From NCBI RefSeq assembly GCF_000284515.1, contig NC_017668.1:3844001-3908000 (forward strand): a stretch of 64,000 nucleotides of DNA, written 5' to 3'. Origin of the DNA: Halobacillus halophilus DSM 2266. Its GTDB lineage: Bacteria; Bacillota; Bacilli; Bacillales; Halobacillaceae. Of this stretch, positions 16,522 to 24,845 are shown one piece after another. The position numbers and the translations under genes are program-made. How positions within the stretch are numbered: position 1 is the stretch's first letter; the number at the start of each line of letters is the position of its first letter. Below the pieces are notes generated by a model. That model was given only the letters and a program-made list of their open reading frames with translations. It had not been told where the DNA came from and searched no databases.

Positions 16522-17574
16522 TTATATTTTCGTTGGTGTGCGCTGCTTATGATAGTGAATTAAATCAATCAATAATGAATAACCCGTTTCCGTAAGACCT
16601 GCACCTGCTCCAGTAAGCATGATCGACCCAGCTAAATCACATTCATAGACAATCGCATTTGTCGCTCCGGTTACTCCAGCTAACGGATCATCCATAGGAA
16701 TTCTCTCTGGTTTAACACTTGCCTTCACGCTTCCACTACTTTTTTCTACACGAGCAATTAACCGATACTTTTCTCCGTCTTTCCATGCGTCTTTTATTTT
16801 TTCCAAGTTAAGTCCACTAATTCCTTCACACTCTACTTCATATGGGGGGATAGGGGACCTCATTACATGGCTGGATAAAATCGACACTTTATACCGAGCA
16901 TCATAACCTTCCACATCACTGGTTGGATCAGCTTCGGCGTATCCCAGTTTTTGAGCTTTTTCAAGTGCCTCGTTGTAAGAAAGCCCTTTTTCCATTTCCG
17001 TTATCATATAGTTTGTGGTTCCGTTTAATATGCCTTTAATTTCAGTAATCTGATTGCCCGCAAGAGTGGTTTCCGGCATTCTTAAAGCTGGTGTACCGCT
17101 CATCACAGTACCTTCGAACCCAAAGAACACTCCCTGATCTTCGGCCAGTTGAACCAGTTCTTCGTAAGCTAGTGCGACCGGACCCTTATTGGTGGTTACT
17201 ACGCTCTTTCCATGAGCAAATGCAGTCCGGCAATGAGAGATAGCAGGCTCTCCTGTTTTAACATCTGTAAACGTTACTTCCACAATAACGTCAGCATTGG
17301 AGTGCCTGATCGTTTCCAGACTGCTCCACCCTTTAACCGTCTGGTGATCCTCCGGGTAAGTTTCTACTGTTGCATGTTCACTTATACCTTCAAATAATAA
17401 ATCCAAGTTCAGACCATCCGGATGATAAACGGCCCCGAGCCGCATATCGGCTACAGCAACGATTGAAAAATCGAGGCCATTCACCGTGTTAAGGTTTTCC
17501 TGGCGTTCTTTCATGATTTTAGCCAGCGACTGACCGACCCCTCCAAAACCAATAAAAGCTATTTTCATTGTCAT
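16522..17574 (-). CDS. Homoserine-dehydrogenase-like protein
   Basis: 350 residues with the NAD(P)-binding start IAFIGFGGVGQS and the homoserine dehydrogenase catalytic region: KGILNGTTNYM, LGYAEADPTSDVEGYDA and AGAGLTETGYS (the Gly-rich loop). No ACT domain. It would interconvert homoserine and aspartate semialdehyde, but its placement inside a catabolic operon instead of with thrB/thrC suggests a specialised role. ATG 17574 overlaps the stop codon of the upstream M20 gene (TGATG), 6 nt after GGGAGG; TTG 17577 is a weaker choice. A biosynthetic hom gene is presumably elsewhere in the genome. Confidence 0.85.
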   Translation of the reverse strand: MTMKIAFIGFGGVGQSLAKIMKERQENLNTVNGLDFSIVAVADMRLGAVYHPDGLNLDLLFEGISEHATVETYPEDHQTVKGWSSLETIRHSNADVIVEVTFTDVKTGEPAISHCRTAFAHGKSVVTTNKGPVALAYEELVQLAEDQGVFFGFEGTVMSGTPALRMPETTLAGNQITEIKGILNGTTNYMITEMEKGLSYNEALEKAQKLGYAEADPTSDVEGYDARYKVSILSSHVMRSPIPPYEVECEGISGLNLEKIKDAWKDGEKYRLIARVEKSSGSVKASVKPERIPMDDPLAGVTGATNAIVYECDLAGSIMLTGAGAGLTETGYSLLIDLIHYHKQRTPTKI

Positions 17575-18761
17575 CAAATGCCTCCCTGCTTTAGTAATTC
17601 ATACGTACTTTCCGCAAGCACCCTGACTCCATCGCACATAGCAGATTCGTCTATATTGAAATCAGATTGATGGAGATTGGTCACCTTTTCTGTTGCACAA
17701 CCTAAAAAAAACATGGCACCGGGAATCTTTTGTGTAAAATGACTAAAATCTTCACTGCCCATTCCAAAAGGTTCGTTATATATCGTCATTGGATAAGCTG
17801 CTTTTCTGAAAACCGCATTAATTTCCGGCGCGTTATAGAGCGCGGGCTCTCCTTTTTGAACCACTAGATCACATTCTCCCCCCAGGGATGCAACGAGAGA
17901 AGGAATTTTATTAATCTCGTGAATAAGCATATACCGGACTTCATTTGAGTACGAACGCATCGTGCCGCGAATCTCTACTTCGTGTGGAATAATATTGTTG
18001 GCTTCTCCTGCTCGAATTTTTCCAATACTAATCGTCCCCACGTCCAAAGGATCGACTTTACGCCCATTTAAACTGTACAAATTCTGCAACACGAATGTAC
18101 TGATCCAAACCGGATCGACGGTCTGATGAGGATAGCCGGCATGACCACCGTCTCCTTTAATAGCAATATGGAACTCATCATTATTTGCCATACTAGGTCC
18201 ATCATGGATTTGAACCTCTCCACGTTTTCTCCATGGACACATATGAAGGGCCAGTATAGAATCAAGTTCTTCCAGCTTATTGGAGTGCAGCATTTTGACA
18301 GCCCCGGTTTCCCCTTGTTCATCACACTTCTCTTCAGCTGGCTGAAAGACAAATTTAACCGTACCCTGAAATCGATTGGCCTTCGCATCTTCTATAAACA
18401 AATGAGCTACCCCGAGCAGAATGGCTGTATGCGCGTCGTGACCGCAGGCATGCATAACCCCATGATTTTTTGAAGCCCAGGCGAAACCTGTTTCTTCTTC
18501 GATGGGAAGGGCATCCATATCTGCCCGCACTCCGATCACAGCCCCCGGGCCATTGCTTATCGTTGCAATGAGCCCGTAGCCGCCTACGTTTGTTTCAATA
18601 TCCTCAATTCCCGCTTCGCGCAGGATTTCTTCAACTTTTCTGCTTGTGCGTTGTTCTTGAAAACTTAGTTCTGGATGTTGATGAAAATCTCTCCTCCATT
18701 TTACTAAAGAAGAATGAAGTTCTTGAGAGCGTCTAACTAAGTCCGCGTTTTTGGTTCTCAC
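17574..18761 (-). CDS. M20-family amidohydrolase, candidate N-acetyl-diaminobutyrate deacetylase
   Basis: Zinc-type M20D amidohydrolase/deacylase, 395 residues. Metal-binding and catalytic segments visible: RADMDALP, HACGHDAHTA, QPAEE, and GSEDFSHF. Such enzymes remove acyl groups from N-acyl amino acids. Within an operon headed by an ectoine-hydrolase-like protein, which would release N-acetyl-2,4-diaminobutyrate, it is a natural candidate for the deacetylation step. The characterised enzyme for that step, DoeB/EutE, is to my knowledge from the aspartoacylase/AstE family, so this would be a non-orthologous replacement. Start GTG 18761; gap of 13 bp from the upstream gene. Confidence 0.85.
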   Translation of the reverse strand: MRTKNADLVRRSQELHSSLVKWRRDFHQHPELSFQEQRTSRKVEEILREAGIEDIETNVGGYGLIATISNGPGAVIGVRADMDALPIEEETGFAWASKNHGVMHACGHDAHTAILLGVAHLFIEDAKANRFQGTVKFVFQPAEEKCDEQGETGAVKMLHSNKLEELDSILALHMCPWRKRGEVQIHDGPSMANNDEFHIAIKGDGGHAGYPHQTVDPVWISTFVLQNLYSLNGRKVDPLDVGTISIGKIRAGEANNIIPHEVEIRGTMRSYSNEVRYMLIHEINKIPSLVASLGGECDLVVQKGEPALYNAPEINAVFRKAAYPMTIYNEPFGMGSEDFSHFTQKIPGAMFFLGCATEKVTNLHQSDFNIDESAMCDGVRVLAESTYELLKQGGI

Positions 18762-18774
18762 AAACTACACTTCC

Positions 18775-19968
18775 TCAGCTTTTGACATAAGCTTCAATAG
18801 CTTTAAAGGCTTGAGCAAGATCCTGTTTTAAGTCATCAATATCCTCAATTCCCGCGGAGTAACGGATAAGTCCCTCCGGAATTCCCATAGCCAGTCTTTC
18901 AGCCGGGGTACATTCAACGTGGCTGGTCGTTCTTGAAGGTCCGACGACTGTTTCGACAGATCCCAAATTAGCCGCCCGGTTCGCGTATTTCAATTTAGGA
19001 AGCAGTTGTCTCACGGTATCCACTCCGCCGCGAACTGCAAAACTGAGCATACCTCCAAAACCAGTCATTTGCTCTTTTGCTATGTCGTGGTGAGGATGGT
19101 CCTCAAGCCCTGGATAAAATACCGCTTCGACCATATCAAATGTTTTCAGATATTCTGCGATACTTGCTGCGTTTTTATTTTGCTGATCAACTCGGAGTTT
19201 CAGCGTTTTCATACCGCGCAGAATCAAGTAGGCTGCCATAGGATCCATAGTGGCACCGTTAATTTCACGATAGTGATAAATAGCTTCTACAAGAGCTCGA
19301 TCACCGCACACAGCCCCGCCAAGTGCGTCAGCATGCCCTCCAAGGTATTTCGTTGCACTATGGATCACAAGGTCAGCTCCAAGCTCCAACGGATTCTGAT
19401 TGACAGGTGTAGCAAAAGTATTATCCACGATGACAGTGGCCCCTACGGCTTTACCAGCTGCAGCCATTCGTTTAATATCCGTGATTTTAACGGTCGGGTT
19501 GGTCGGGCTTTCGAGATAAAGGACTTTACATCCTCTCGCCACTTCCCTTTCGATAGCCTCATGATCTCCTGTATCACACAAAATCACTTCTACTTGCTGT
19601 CTTGGGAGAAATTCCGTGAAAATTTTGTTTGTGCCGCCGTACGTATCTTTAATGGATACGACGCGGTCGCCGGGGAACAGTAAAGTACTCAGCGTATTAC
19701 TGATCGCAGCCATCCCCGTTGAAAAACTAGTAGATGCATCTGCGTTTTCAAGAATACGAATTTTTTCTTCAAATGCCTGCACCGTTGGATTGGTATTCCG
19801 GCCATAAATATGACCCGGTTTATTTCCAATCGCTACTTCATACCATTCATCCATGTCGTCATAACCAAAAGATACACTATGAACGACCGGTACCTGTGTA
19901 GCTCCAAAAGCCAACTGTTCTTTTTCCCCGGCCCAAATCGATTTTGTACTGAATTTAGCTTTTTCCAT
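18775..19968 (-). CDS. Cys/Met-metabolism PLP enzyme (cystathionine gamma-synthase/lyase family)
   Basis: Fold-type I PLP enzyme of the trans-sulfuration family, 397 residues. The PLP lysine is in HSATKYLGGH; GRNTNPT near the N-terminus and SLGSVET-type C-terminal region (NLGSVETVVGPS) are family hallmarks. ATG 19968 follows GGAGGAGA and gives a normal family length; an upstream ATG would add 33 atypical residues. The family performs beta/gamma eliminations and replacements on amino acids. In this operon it could remove the gamma-amino group of 2,4-diaminobutyrate or act on a homoserine derivative, but this is inference. It overlaps the end of the cyclodeaminase-like gene by 14 bp. Confidence 0.88.
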   Translation of the reverse strand: MEKAKFSTKSIWAGEKEQLAFGATQVPVVHSVSFGYDDMDEWYEVAIGNKPGHIYGRNTNPTVQAFEEKIRILENADASTSFSTGMAAISNTLSTLLFPGDRVVSIKDTYGGTNKIFTEFLPRQQVEVILCDTGDHEAIEREVARGCKVLYLESPTNPTVKITDIKRMAAAGKAVGATVIVDNTFATPVNQNPLELGADLVIHSATKYLGGHADALGGAVCGDRALVEAIYHYREINGATMDPMAAYLILRGMKTLKLRVDQQNKNAASIAEYLKTFDMVEAVFYPGLEDHPHHDIAKEQMTGFGGMLSFAVRGGVDTVRQLLPKLKYANRAANLGSVETVVGPSRTTSHVECTPAERLAMGIPEGLIRYSAGIEDIDDLKQDLAQAFKAIEAYVKS

Positions 19969-20935
19969 TAATAATCTCCTCCTGAGGTACAAGTAATGAA
20001 TAGACGTGGCGGGCAATAACCGTATCTTGCACACCCGTCCCTGTAAGATCGCAAACCGTAACTTCATCGGGCGACTGCCTTCCTTGCTTGCGGCCGCTTG
20101 TTATTTCTCCGAGCTCAAAAGCCCGGTCCACTGTTTCCTGTTGACCATTCCTTAATTCTCCCAGCCGTACAGACTGCGCTTTTACATCACAAACTAACTG
20201 ATCCGCTCGTACCAATACCGATGTTTCAAGTTCCTGTTTATGCTCGGCATCAGAGCCCATAGCGGTGACATGCACTCCAGGTTGTAACCATTCCCCTTTT
20301 ATGAGAGGTTCGGATGAAGGGGTGGTAGTTACCACTATATCGCTGTTTTCTGCGACTTCCTGCGGGTGAGCACAAACCTCTACTGGCAGGCTTAATCGTT
20401 CTTCGATATCTTCTTTATAGGCGTCAGCCTTTTTAATATCTCTACCGTAAACCAGCACCCTTTCTATGGGACGAACAAGCGAGAGAGCTTCCAACTGCAG
20501 TCTCGCTTGAGCGCCGGTGCCTATAATTCCAGCCGTTCGACTATCCTGGCGACTGAGATGACGGGCAGCTACTGCACCTGCAGCAGCGGTACGTAAGTCA
20601 GTCAACAGACCCTGATCTGCAAGAATCGCCATCGGTCTGCCTGTTTCCGCACTCAAGAGAATCATCAGGCCATTCGCACTTGGCAGCCCCATTTGAGGAT
20701 TATTAAAAAATCCAGAAGAGAGCTTGATAGCAAAACTATCATACCCTCTAATATAAGCGGATTTAATATCGACTTCACCGTTATGTTCGGGGACATCGAT
20801 TCGCATGATGGGAGGCATTTGCACTTTGTTATCACTTAGCGCATTGAAACCATCTTCCACCAAATCCACTACCTTTTTATCTAAACGAACCACATGTTTA
20901 ATTTCACTCCTATGGAATAATTGGATGATCGTCAC
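19955..20935 (-). CDS. Ornithine cyclodeaminase/mu-crystallin family protein, EutC-like
   Basis: 326 residues with the family core: K-rich substrate region (AIKLSSGF), LTDLRTAAAGAVAA, and the NAD-binding GIIGTGAQA. EutC, a member of this family, accompanies EutB and EutD in hydroxyectoine/ectoine utilisation clusters of Proteobacteria; here the gene lies directly behind an EutD/DoeA-like gene, hence the tentative link. The annotated start is GTG 20935, which sits inside the AGGAGGTGA ribosome-binding site itself; the codon properly spaced (8 nt) from that site is an ATC at 20926, so the true start is uncertain. Other family members deaminate ornithine or reduce ketimines. Confidence 0.85.
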   Translation of the reverse strand: MTIIQLFHRSEIKHVVRLDKKVVDLVEDGFNALSDNKVQMPPIMRIDVPEHNGEVDIKSAYIRGYDSFAIKLSSGFFNNPQMGLPSANGLMILLSAETGRPMAILADQGLLTDLRTAAAGAVAARHLSRQDSRTAGIIGTGAQARLQLEALSLVRPIERVLVYGRDIKKADAYKEDIEERLSLPVEVCAHPQEVAENSDIVVTTTPSSEPLIKGEWLQPGVHVTAMGSDAEHKQELETSVLVRADQLVCDVKAQSVRLGELRNGQQETVDRAFELGEITSGRKQGRQSPDEVTVCDLTGTGVQDTVIARHVYSLLVPQEEIINGKS

Positions 20936-20938
20936 CTC

Positions 20939-22141
20939 CTAGCTGATTTGTCCGCTAAGGTCCATATGGTCCCTAATAATTAATTCTTGGGGATAAGTGG
21001 TAAACCGTTCAGAACCTTCTTCCGTAACACGGAAAGTTTCACTGATTTCAATTCCATCCGTATCAAACCATAAAGCCGGTATAAGGTGAAATGTCATATT
21101 CGGCTTTAAGACGGTAGGATCACCTTTTCGAATACTCGCGGTATGCTCTCCCCAATCCGGCGGATAATTCAGCCCAACGGAGTAGCCGAGTCGTGCCTCT
21201 TTTTCAAAACCGTGCTTCTTAATCGTCTTTCTCCATACTTCTTCAAGCTCCCCGCATGTCACCCCCGGTTTAGCTGCGTAAAGAACTTCCTGTATCCCTT
21301 CAAGGACGACCGGGGCTACCACTTGAAGCTTTTCATTCGGCTGTCCAACCGTTACGGTTCTTGCAAGTGGTACATGGTAACGCTTGTAACAACCCGCCAG
21401 TTCAATAATGACGGCGTTCCCTTCTACAAAAGGACGGTCGCTCCACGTTAAGTGTGGAATCGAGGTGCGGTCACCGGTCGGGAGCAGAGGGACAATTGCT
21501 GGATACTCTCCTCCAAATTCTGGTGTTCCTTTGACCATTTGATAGTAAATTTCAGCAGCTGTATCACATTCACGCACTCCCGGGCTGATACTTTCCACAC
21601 CTTTTTGCATCGCTAAATCTGCGATCTTCGCTGCTTTTTTCATATATTCAATTTCCTGGTATGATTTAATCATTCTTACCCGGTTAACCAGCAGGGTAGC
21701 ATCTTGAAAAACGGCATCCGGCATTCCTTTTTTCAATCTCTCAAGCGCCATACCGGTAAAGTAATATTGGTCCATCTCAACGCCAACTCTTCGATTTCCA
21801 TGGCCAATTTGGGTTAAAATTTCCGAAATGAAATCCATTGGGTGATAATCTTCAGAGTGAACATAATAATCCGGGTAAGCAATTACATTTTCATCATAAA
21901 TCCAAGTTGTAACCCGGGCACCATTTGCATCCTGGTAACGTCCAATCCATAAAGGCTGTGGCTCATCAATGATAATGACAAGCATCTGATGAACATAGAA
22001 AGACCAGGCATCATACCCTGAGAGGTAATTCATATTTGCCGGATTTGAAATTAGCAGGACTTCGATTCCTTTCGCTTCCATACTCTTTTTTGTCTCTTGT
22101 AACCGCTGGTGATACTCAAGAATGTCAAAAGGAAGCACCAT
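20939..22141 (-). CDS. doeA: M24-family ectoine hydrolase-like protein (DoeA/EutD-like)
   Basis: 400-residue creatinase-type protein: N-terminal creatinase domain (about residues 1-150, NPANMNYLSGYDAWSFY) and C-terminal pita-bread domain. The metal-ligand positions of ordinary M24 aminopeptidases are mostly replaced (IIELAG and YHVPLAR where Asp is expected, FHLIPAL where Glu is expected), as in hydrolases of the creatinase/DoeA type that act on C-N ring or amidine bonds. DoeA/EutD opens ectoine to N-acetyl-diaminobutyrate. First gene of the operon; ATG 22141, GGAGGGG 6 nt upstream. Specific substrate assignment rests on resemblance and context, so other cyclic amidine or amide substrates remain possible. 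Confidence 0.75.
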   Translation of the reverse strand: MVLPFDILEYHQRLQETKKSMEAKGIEVLLISNPANMNYLSGYDAWSFYVHQMLVIIIDEPQPLWIGRYQDANGARVTTWIYDENVIAYPDYYVHSEDYHPMDFISEILTQIGHGNRRVGVEMDQYYFTGMALERLKKGMPDAVFQDATLLVNRVRMIKSYQEIEYMKKAAKIADLAMQKGVESISPGVRECDTAAEIYYQMVKGTPEFGGEYPAIVPLLPTGDRTSIPHLTWSDRPFVEGNAVIIELAGCYKRYHVPLARTVTVGQPNEKLQVVAPVVLEGIQEVLYAAKPGVTCGELEEVWRKTIKKHGFEKEARLGYSVGLNYPPDWGEHTASIRKGDPTVLKPNMTFHLIPALWFDTDGIEISETFRVTEEGSERFTTYPQELIIRDHMDLSGQIS

Positions 22142-22358
22142 TTGAACCCCTCCACTTTTTTCTGAATATTAAAATAATGATTACTTATATTTTATTCAAC
22201 CCGCTTTTTTTTTGTAATGTAAAAAGTGTATGAAGTTTCAAAACCAGATTTACTACAAACTTAAAAATCGACACTCTCTGTAAAAAGACTCCTTTAGTAA
22301 GATGCAGCGAAATGGTGTGTTACCATGAAGCTAATACTTATAAGGAGGGCCCTAAGAA
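22142..22358. promoter_or_regulatory. Divergent promoter region of the ectoine-type operon
   Basis: 217-bp AT-rich gap between divergent starts. It must hold promoters for both the doeA-like operon and the threonine-synthase-like gene. TGTAAAAAG occurs twice (22218-22226 and 22280-22288), a possible regulator half-site; no convincing -35/-10 pair or palindrome could be fixed by eye. Confidence 0.5.
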
Positions 22359-23570
22359 ATGAACTACAGTTACATATCTCACTTGTACTGCCCGAAATGT
22401 TCGAAAACTTATTCAAGCAAAGAAACTCAGCATTTATGCACATGCGGATCTCCGCTTTTGGTCGAATACCGTCTGGATGAATTAGCCCACGATTGGAAGA
22501 AAGATCACCTGGCGAACCGCTCTCCTGATTTGTGGCGCTATCATGAACTTCTTCCACTGGAGGATGAACAATACAAAACCACTTTAGGAGAAGGAATGAG
22601 TCCATTACTTTCAATGAACAAAATCGGACAAGATATGGGTATTCATGATTTACTCATGAAGGACGAAGGAACGATTCCTACAGGGTCATTTAAAGCTCGT
22701 GGAGCGGCTGTTGGAGTTTCAAAAGCGAAGGAACTTGGTGTGGAAGAAATGGCTATGCCTACGAACGGAAATGCAGGCGCTGCCTGGTCTCTATATGCCG
22801 CTCGCGCATCTATGAAATCTACTATCGTCATGCCAATTGATGCTCCCAAAATCACCAGAAACGAATGTGCTATATCAGGGGCAAGCTTATACTTAGTCGA
22901 TGGATTAATTAGTGATGCGGGTCAAATTGTTGGGAATGCTGTAAAAGAGAAAGGAATGTACAATGTTTCTACATTAAAAGAGCCCTACCGGATCGAAGGC
23001 AAAAAAACCATGGGGCTGGAGATTGCTGAACAGCTCAACTGGGAAGTTCCTGATGTGATCCTTTATCCGACCGGCGGTGGTGTTGGCCTAATCGGGATTC
23101 ATAAGGCTTTAAAAGAACTTCAGCAGCTAGGGTGGATTTCTGACGACAAGATGCCGCGTTTAGTAGCCGTTCAATCAGAAGGTTGTGCACCTATTGTAAA
23201 GGCATGGGAAAAAGGAGAAACAGAAGCTCCTTTCTGGGAAAACTCTGAAACCGTAGCTTTTGGAATTAACGTACCTAAAGCTCTTGGAGATTTTCTAGTA
23301 CTTGAAGCTCTTTATGAGACAGATGGGTGCGCCATAGCGATCAGTGACGATGCTCTTCTTGAGGAACAAAAGAAAGTGGCTCAAAAGGAAGGGGCTTTTG
23401 TGTGCCCTGAAGGAGCTGCGGCATTCTCGGCGGCCCGCCGCCTTCGCGATCAAGGATGGATTCATGAAGAGGAAAAAGTGGTGGTTTTAAATACAGGAGC
23501 CGGCATTAAGTATCCAGACACCGTGAACGTGGATTTGCCTATCCTTAATCCTGGAGACAGAATTAGGTAA
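22359..23570 (+). CDS. Threonine-synthase-like PLP enzyme with N-terminal zinc ribbon
   Basis: Fold-type II PLP enzyme, 403 residues. A zinc-ribbon pair Cys11-x2-Cys14 and Cys27-x-Cys29 opens the protein, then the PLP lysine K112 in TGSFKARGA, PTNGNAGAA and the phosphate-binding TGGGVGLIG. Closest to threonine synthases, which turn O-phosphohomoserine into threonine, but the family also contains ammonia-lyases. It is divergent from the doeA-like operon, whose homoserine-dehydrogenase-like member could supply its substrate line. ATG 22359, AGGAGG about 10 nt upstream. Followed by a strong terminator, so monocistronic. Confidence 0.83.
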   Translation: MNYSYISHLYCPKCSKTYSSKETQHLCTCGSPLLVEYRLDELAHDWKKDHLANRSPDLWRYHELLPLEDEQYKTTLGEGMSPLLSMNKIGQDMGIHDLLMKDEGTIPTGSFKARGAAVGVSKAKELGVEEMAMPTNGNAGAAWSLYAARASMKSTIVMPIDAPKITRNECAISGASLYLVDGLISDAGQIVGNAVKEKGMYNVSTLKEPYRIEGKKTMGLEIAEQLNWEVPDVILYPTGGGVGLIGIHKALKELQQLGWISDDKMPRLVAVQSEGCAPIVKAWEKGETEAPFWENSETVAFGINVPKALGDFLVLEALYETDGCAIAISDDALLEEQKKVAQKEGAFVCPEGAAAFSAARRLRDQGWIHEEEKVVVLNTGAGIKYPDTVNVDLPILNPGDRIR

Positions 23571-23587
23571 ACGAAAAAAACCAAAAG

Positions 23588-23616
23588 AAAAAGACGGGCT
23601 AGCCCGTCTTTTTTTA
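23588..23616 (+). terminator. Intrinsic terminator of the threonine-synthase-like gene
   Basis: AAAGACGGGCT / AGCCCGTCTTTTTTT, loopless-looking perfect palindrome with T-run. Confidence 0.92.
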
Positions 23617-23748
23617 CGTCTTTAATTCATTTATAGGAAAGATTTACTGCTCTTTATTGACTTAATTGCAAGGATGACGTGCTTTCTTTTGCAGTTCTCC
23701 GAATCAAAAACCCGGTCTGAGATCGACTGAAGTATTAGTATTTCAGTT

Positions 23749-24468
23749 CTAAAATTTACGGAAGAGAGATAAGAACCATTCCCAACTGCCTTTCGGTTGT
23801 TCTGTTTTTCTCATCGCTCCCTCTAAACGTGTATTGAAATCGTTTTGCAGCCGCCACTCTTTATTTTGCTCCGCACGCATATTTTTAATTTCTTCTTGTA
23901 ATGCTTCCGTCTTTTCTTTTTCCTGCTGAAGCAATGTTTCATAAAGCTCTTCCTGCTGTGTAGAAAGCTTTTCAATTTTGGCATTGGTTTTTTGAGCAGA
24001 ATTGCTAATCCCCGCACTTATATGATGGTGATCCTGCTGCAGACGTGACATGGTGGTTTTTAATTCTGAAATATCGTTGGTTAATTGCACATTCATCTCG
24101 CGGGTAGCTGCTAGTTCACTGGATAGAGCCCTGAAAAATTCTTTTAACTGATCGTTGTTCTGGAGTGAAGGATTGTATGTATCGGGCACCGATATACCAG
24201 CTTCCTTATACCCTTTTAAGCGTTCTGTCTGCTGTTCCACCAGTTCCTGAGCTATAACGTCTAATGGCTTCTCCGTATCGCGTATCGATATAAGTGCTTC
24301 GATATCAGAATGAACAAAGATACGCCGGTCACGATTTTTGAAAAACTCATATCCATTCCGTTCTAAGATTTGAGCGTATTTTCGAACAGTTGGTGTCGCA
24401 ATTCCCACTTCTTCGGCTACTTCTTTAGAAGAGAAAGCCTGTTCATTTGGTTGAATATCGCTTCGCAT
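23749..24468 (-). CDS. HTH plus coiled-coil DNA-binding protein, RacA-like
   Basis: 239 residues from ATG 24468 (behind AGAGGTG; an upstream GTG-type extension would read through a palindromic site). Residues 11-60 form a MerR/RacA-type HTH (SSKEVAEEVGIATPTVRKYA, then a FKNRDRRIF wing). Residues about 115-215 are a long coiled coil, and the protein ends in a short aromatic/basic amphipathic tail (WEWFLSLFRKF) that could touch membrane. This is the layout of the chromosome-anchoring protein RacA and of MerR-like proteins with a DUF3967-type tail. Four related palindromes (ATATCGCC/GGCGATAT type) lie upstream, the nearest 53 bp before the start, suggesting autoregulation or a DNA-anchoring site. 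Function is inferred. Confidence 0.7.
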   Translation of the reverse strand: MRSDIQPNEQAFSSKEVAEEVGIATPTVRKYAQILERNGYEFFKNRDRRIFVHSDIEALISIRDTEKPLDVIAQELVEQQTERLKGYKEAGISVPDTYNPSLQNNDQLKEFFRALSSELAATREMNVQLTNDISELKTTMSRLQQDHHHISAGISNSAQKTNAKIEKLSTQQEELYETLLQQEKEKTEALQEEIKNMRAEQNKEWRLQNDFNTRLEGAMRKTEQPKGSWEWFLSLFRKF

Positions 24469-24515
24469 ATCGCACCTCTTTCTATTAAATACCAAGGTTT
24501 CCTCTGACCTCTCCA

Positions 24516-24540
24516 GGTTATATCGCCTGGCGATATACCT
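24516..24540. promoter_or_regulatory. Palindromic site 1 (ATATCGCC-T-GGCGATAT)
   Basis: TATCGCC-T-GGCGATA at 24521-24535 is a perfect 7+1+7 palindrome; the symmetry extends outward to AGGT/ACCT with one inserted base. Nearest of four sites to the RacA-like gene. Confidence 0.8.
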
Positions 24541-24624
24541 GACTATCAAAAAAGTGCTTATAAAAATAAAATAATAAAAATCCCCTTAGGCTGTAGTCCG
24601 TCCGTTATTCTATACAAGATCTTA

Positions 24625-24639
24625 TATCGCCTGGCGATA
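24625..24639. promoter_or_regulatory. Palindromic site 2
   Basis: Exact second copy of TATCGCCTGGCGATA, 104 bp from site 1. Confidence 0.8.
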
Positions 24640-24714
24640 CAGGCAATATGATGACTATTAGAAAATAATGAATAAATGATAATAAAACTACTGTATCTTA
24701 GTTATTATAAAATA

Positions 24715-24729
24715 TATTGCCTTGCGATA
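24715..24729. promoter_or_regulatory. Palindromic site 3 (variant)
   Basis: TATTGCCTTGCGATA, two changes from sites 1 and 2, 90 bp further on. Confidence 0.65.
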
Positions 24730-24832
24730 CAACTAGATTCTAAAGACATATTCTTCTATAAACAGAGTCTATTAGGCCCCTTTTGTGCCTATGGCCGTGC
24801 TTTTTTCACATCCATTAAATTCAGAAAGTTCA

Positions 24833-24845
24833 TATCGTGTCGATA
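24833..24845. promoter_or_regulatory. Palindromic site 4 (short spacer variant)
   Basis: TATCG-TGT-CGATA, followed at once by a GCGATA half-site (24850-24855). Same half-site sequence, spacer two bases shorter. Confidence 0.55.

Noticed and set aside
19006-19683. 225-codon plus-strand ORF
   Set aside because: Antisense shadow of the trans-sulfuration PLP enzyme gene; no start signal.
23588-23616. Possible operator palindrome after the threonine-synthase-like gene
   Set aside because: The A-run, GC stem and T-run make it an ordinary intrinsic terminator.
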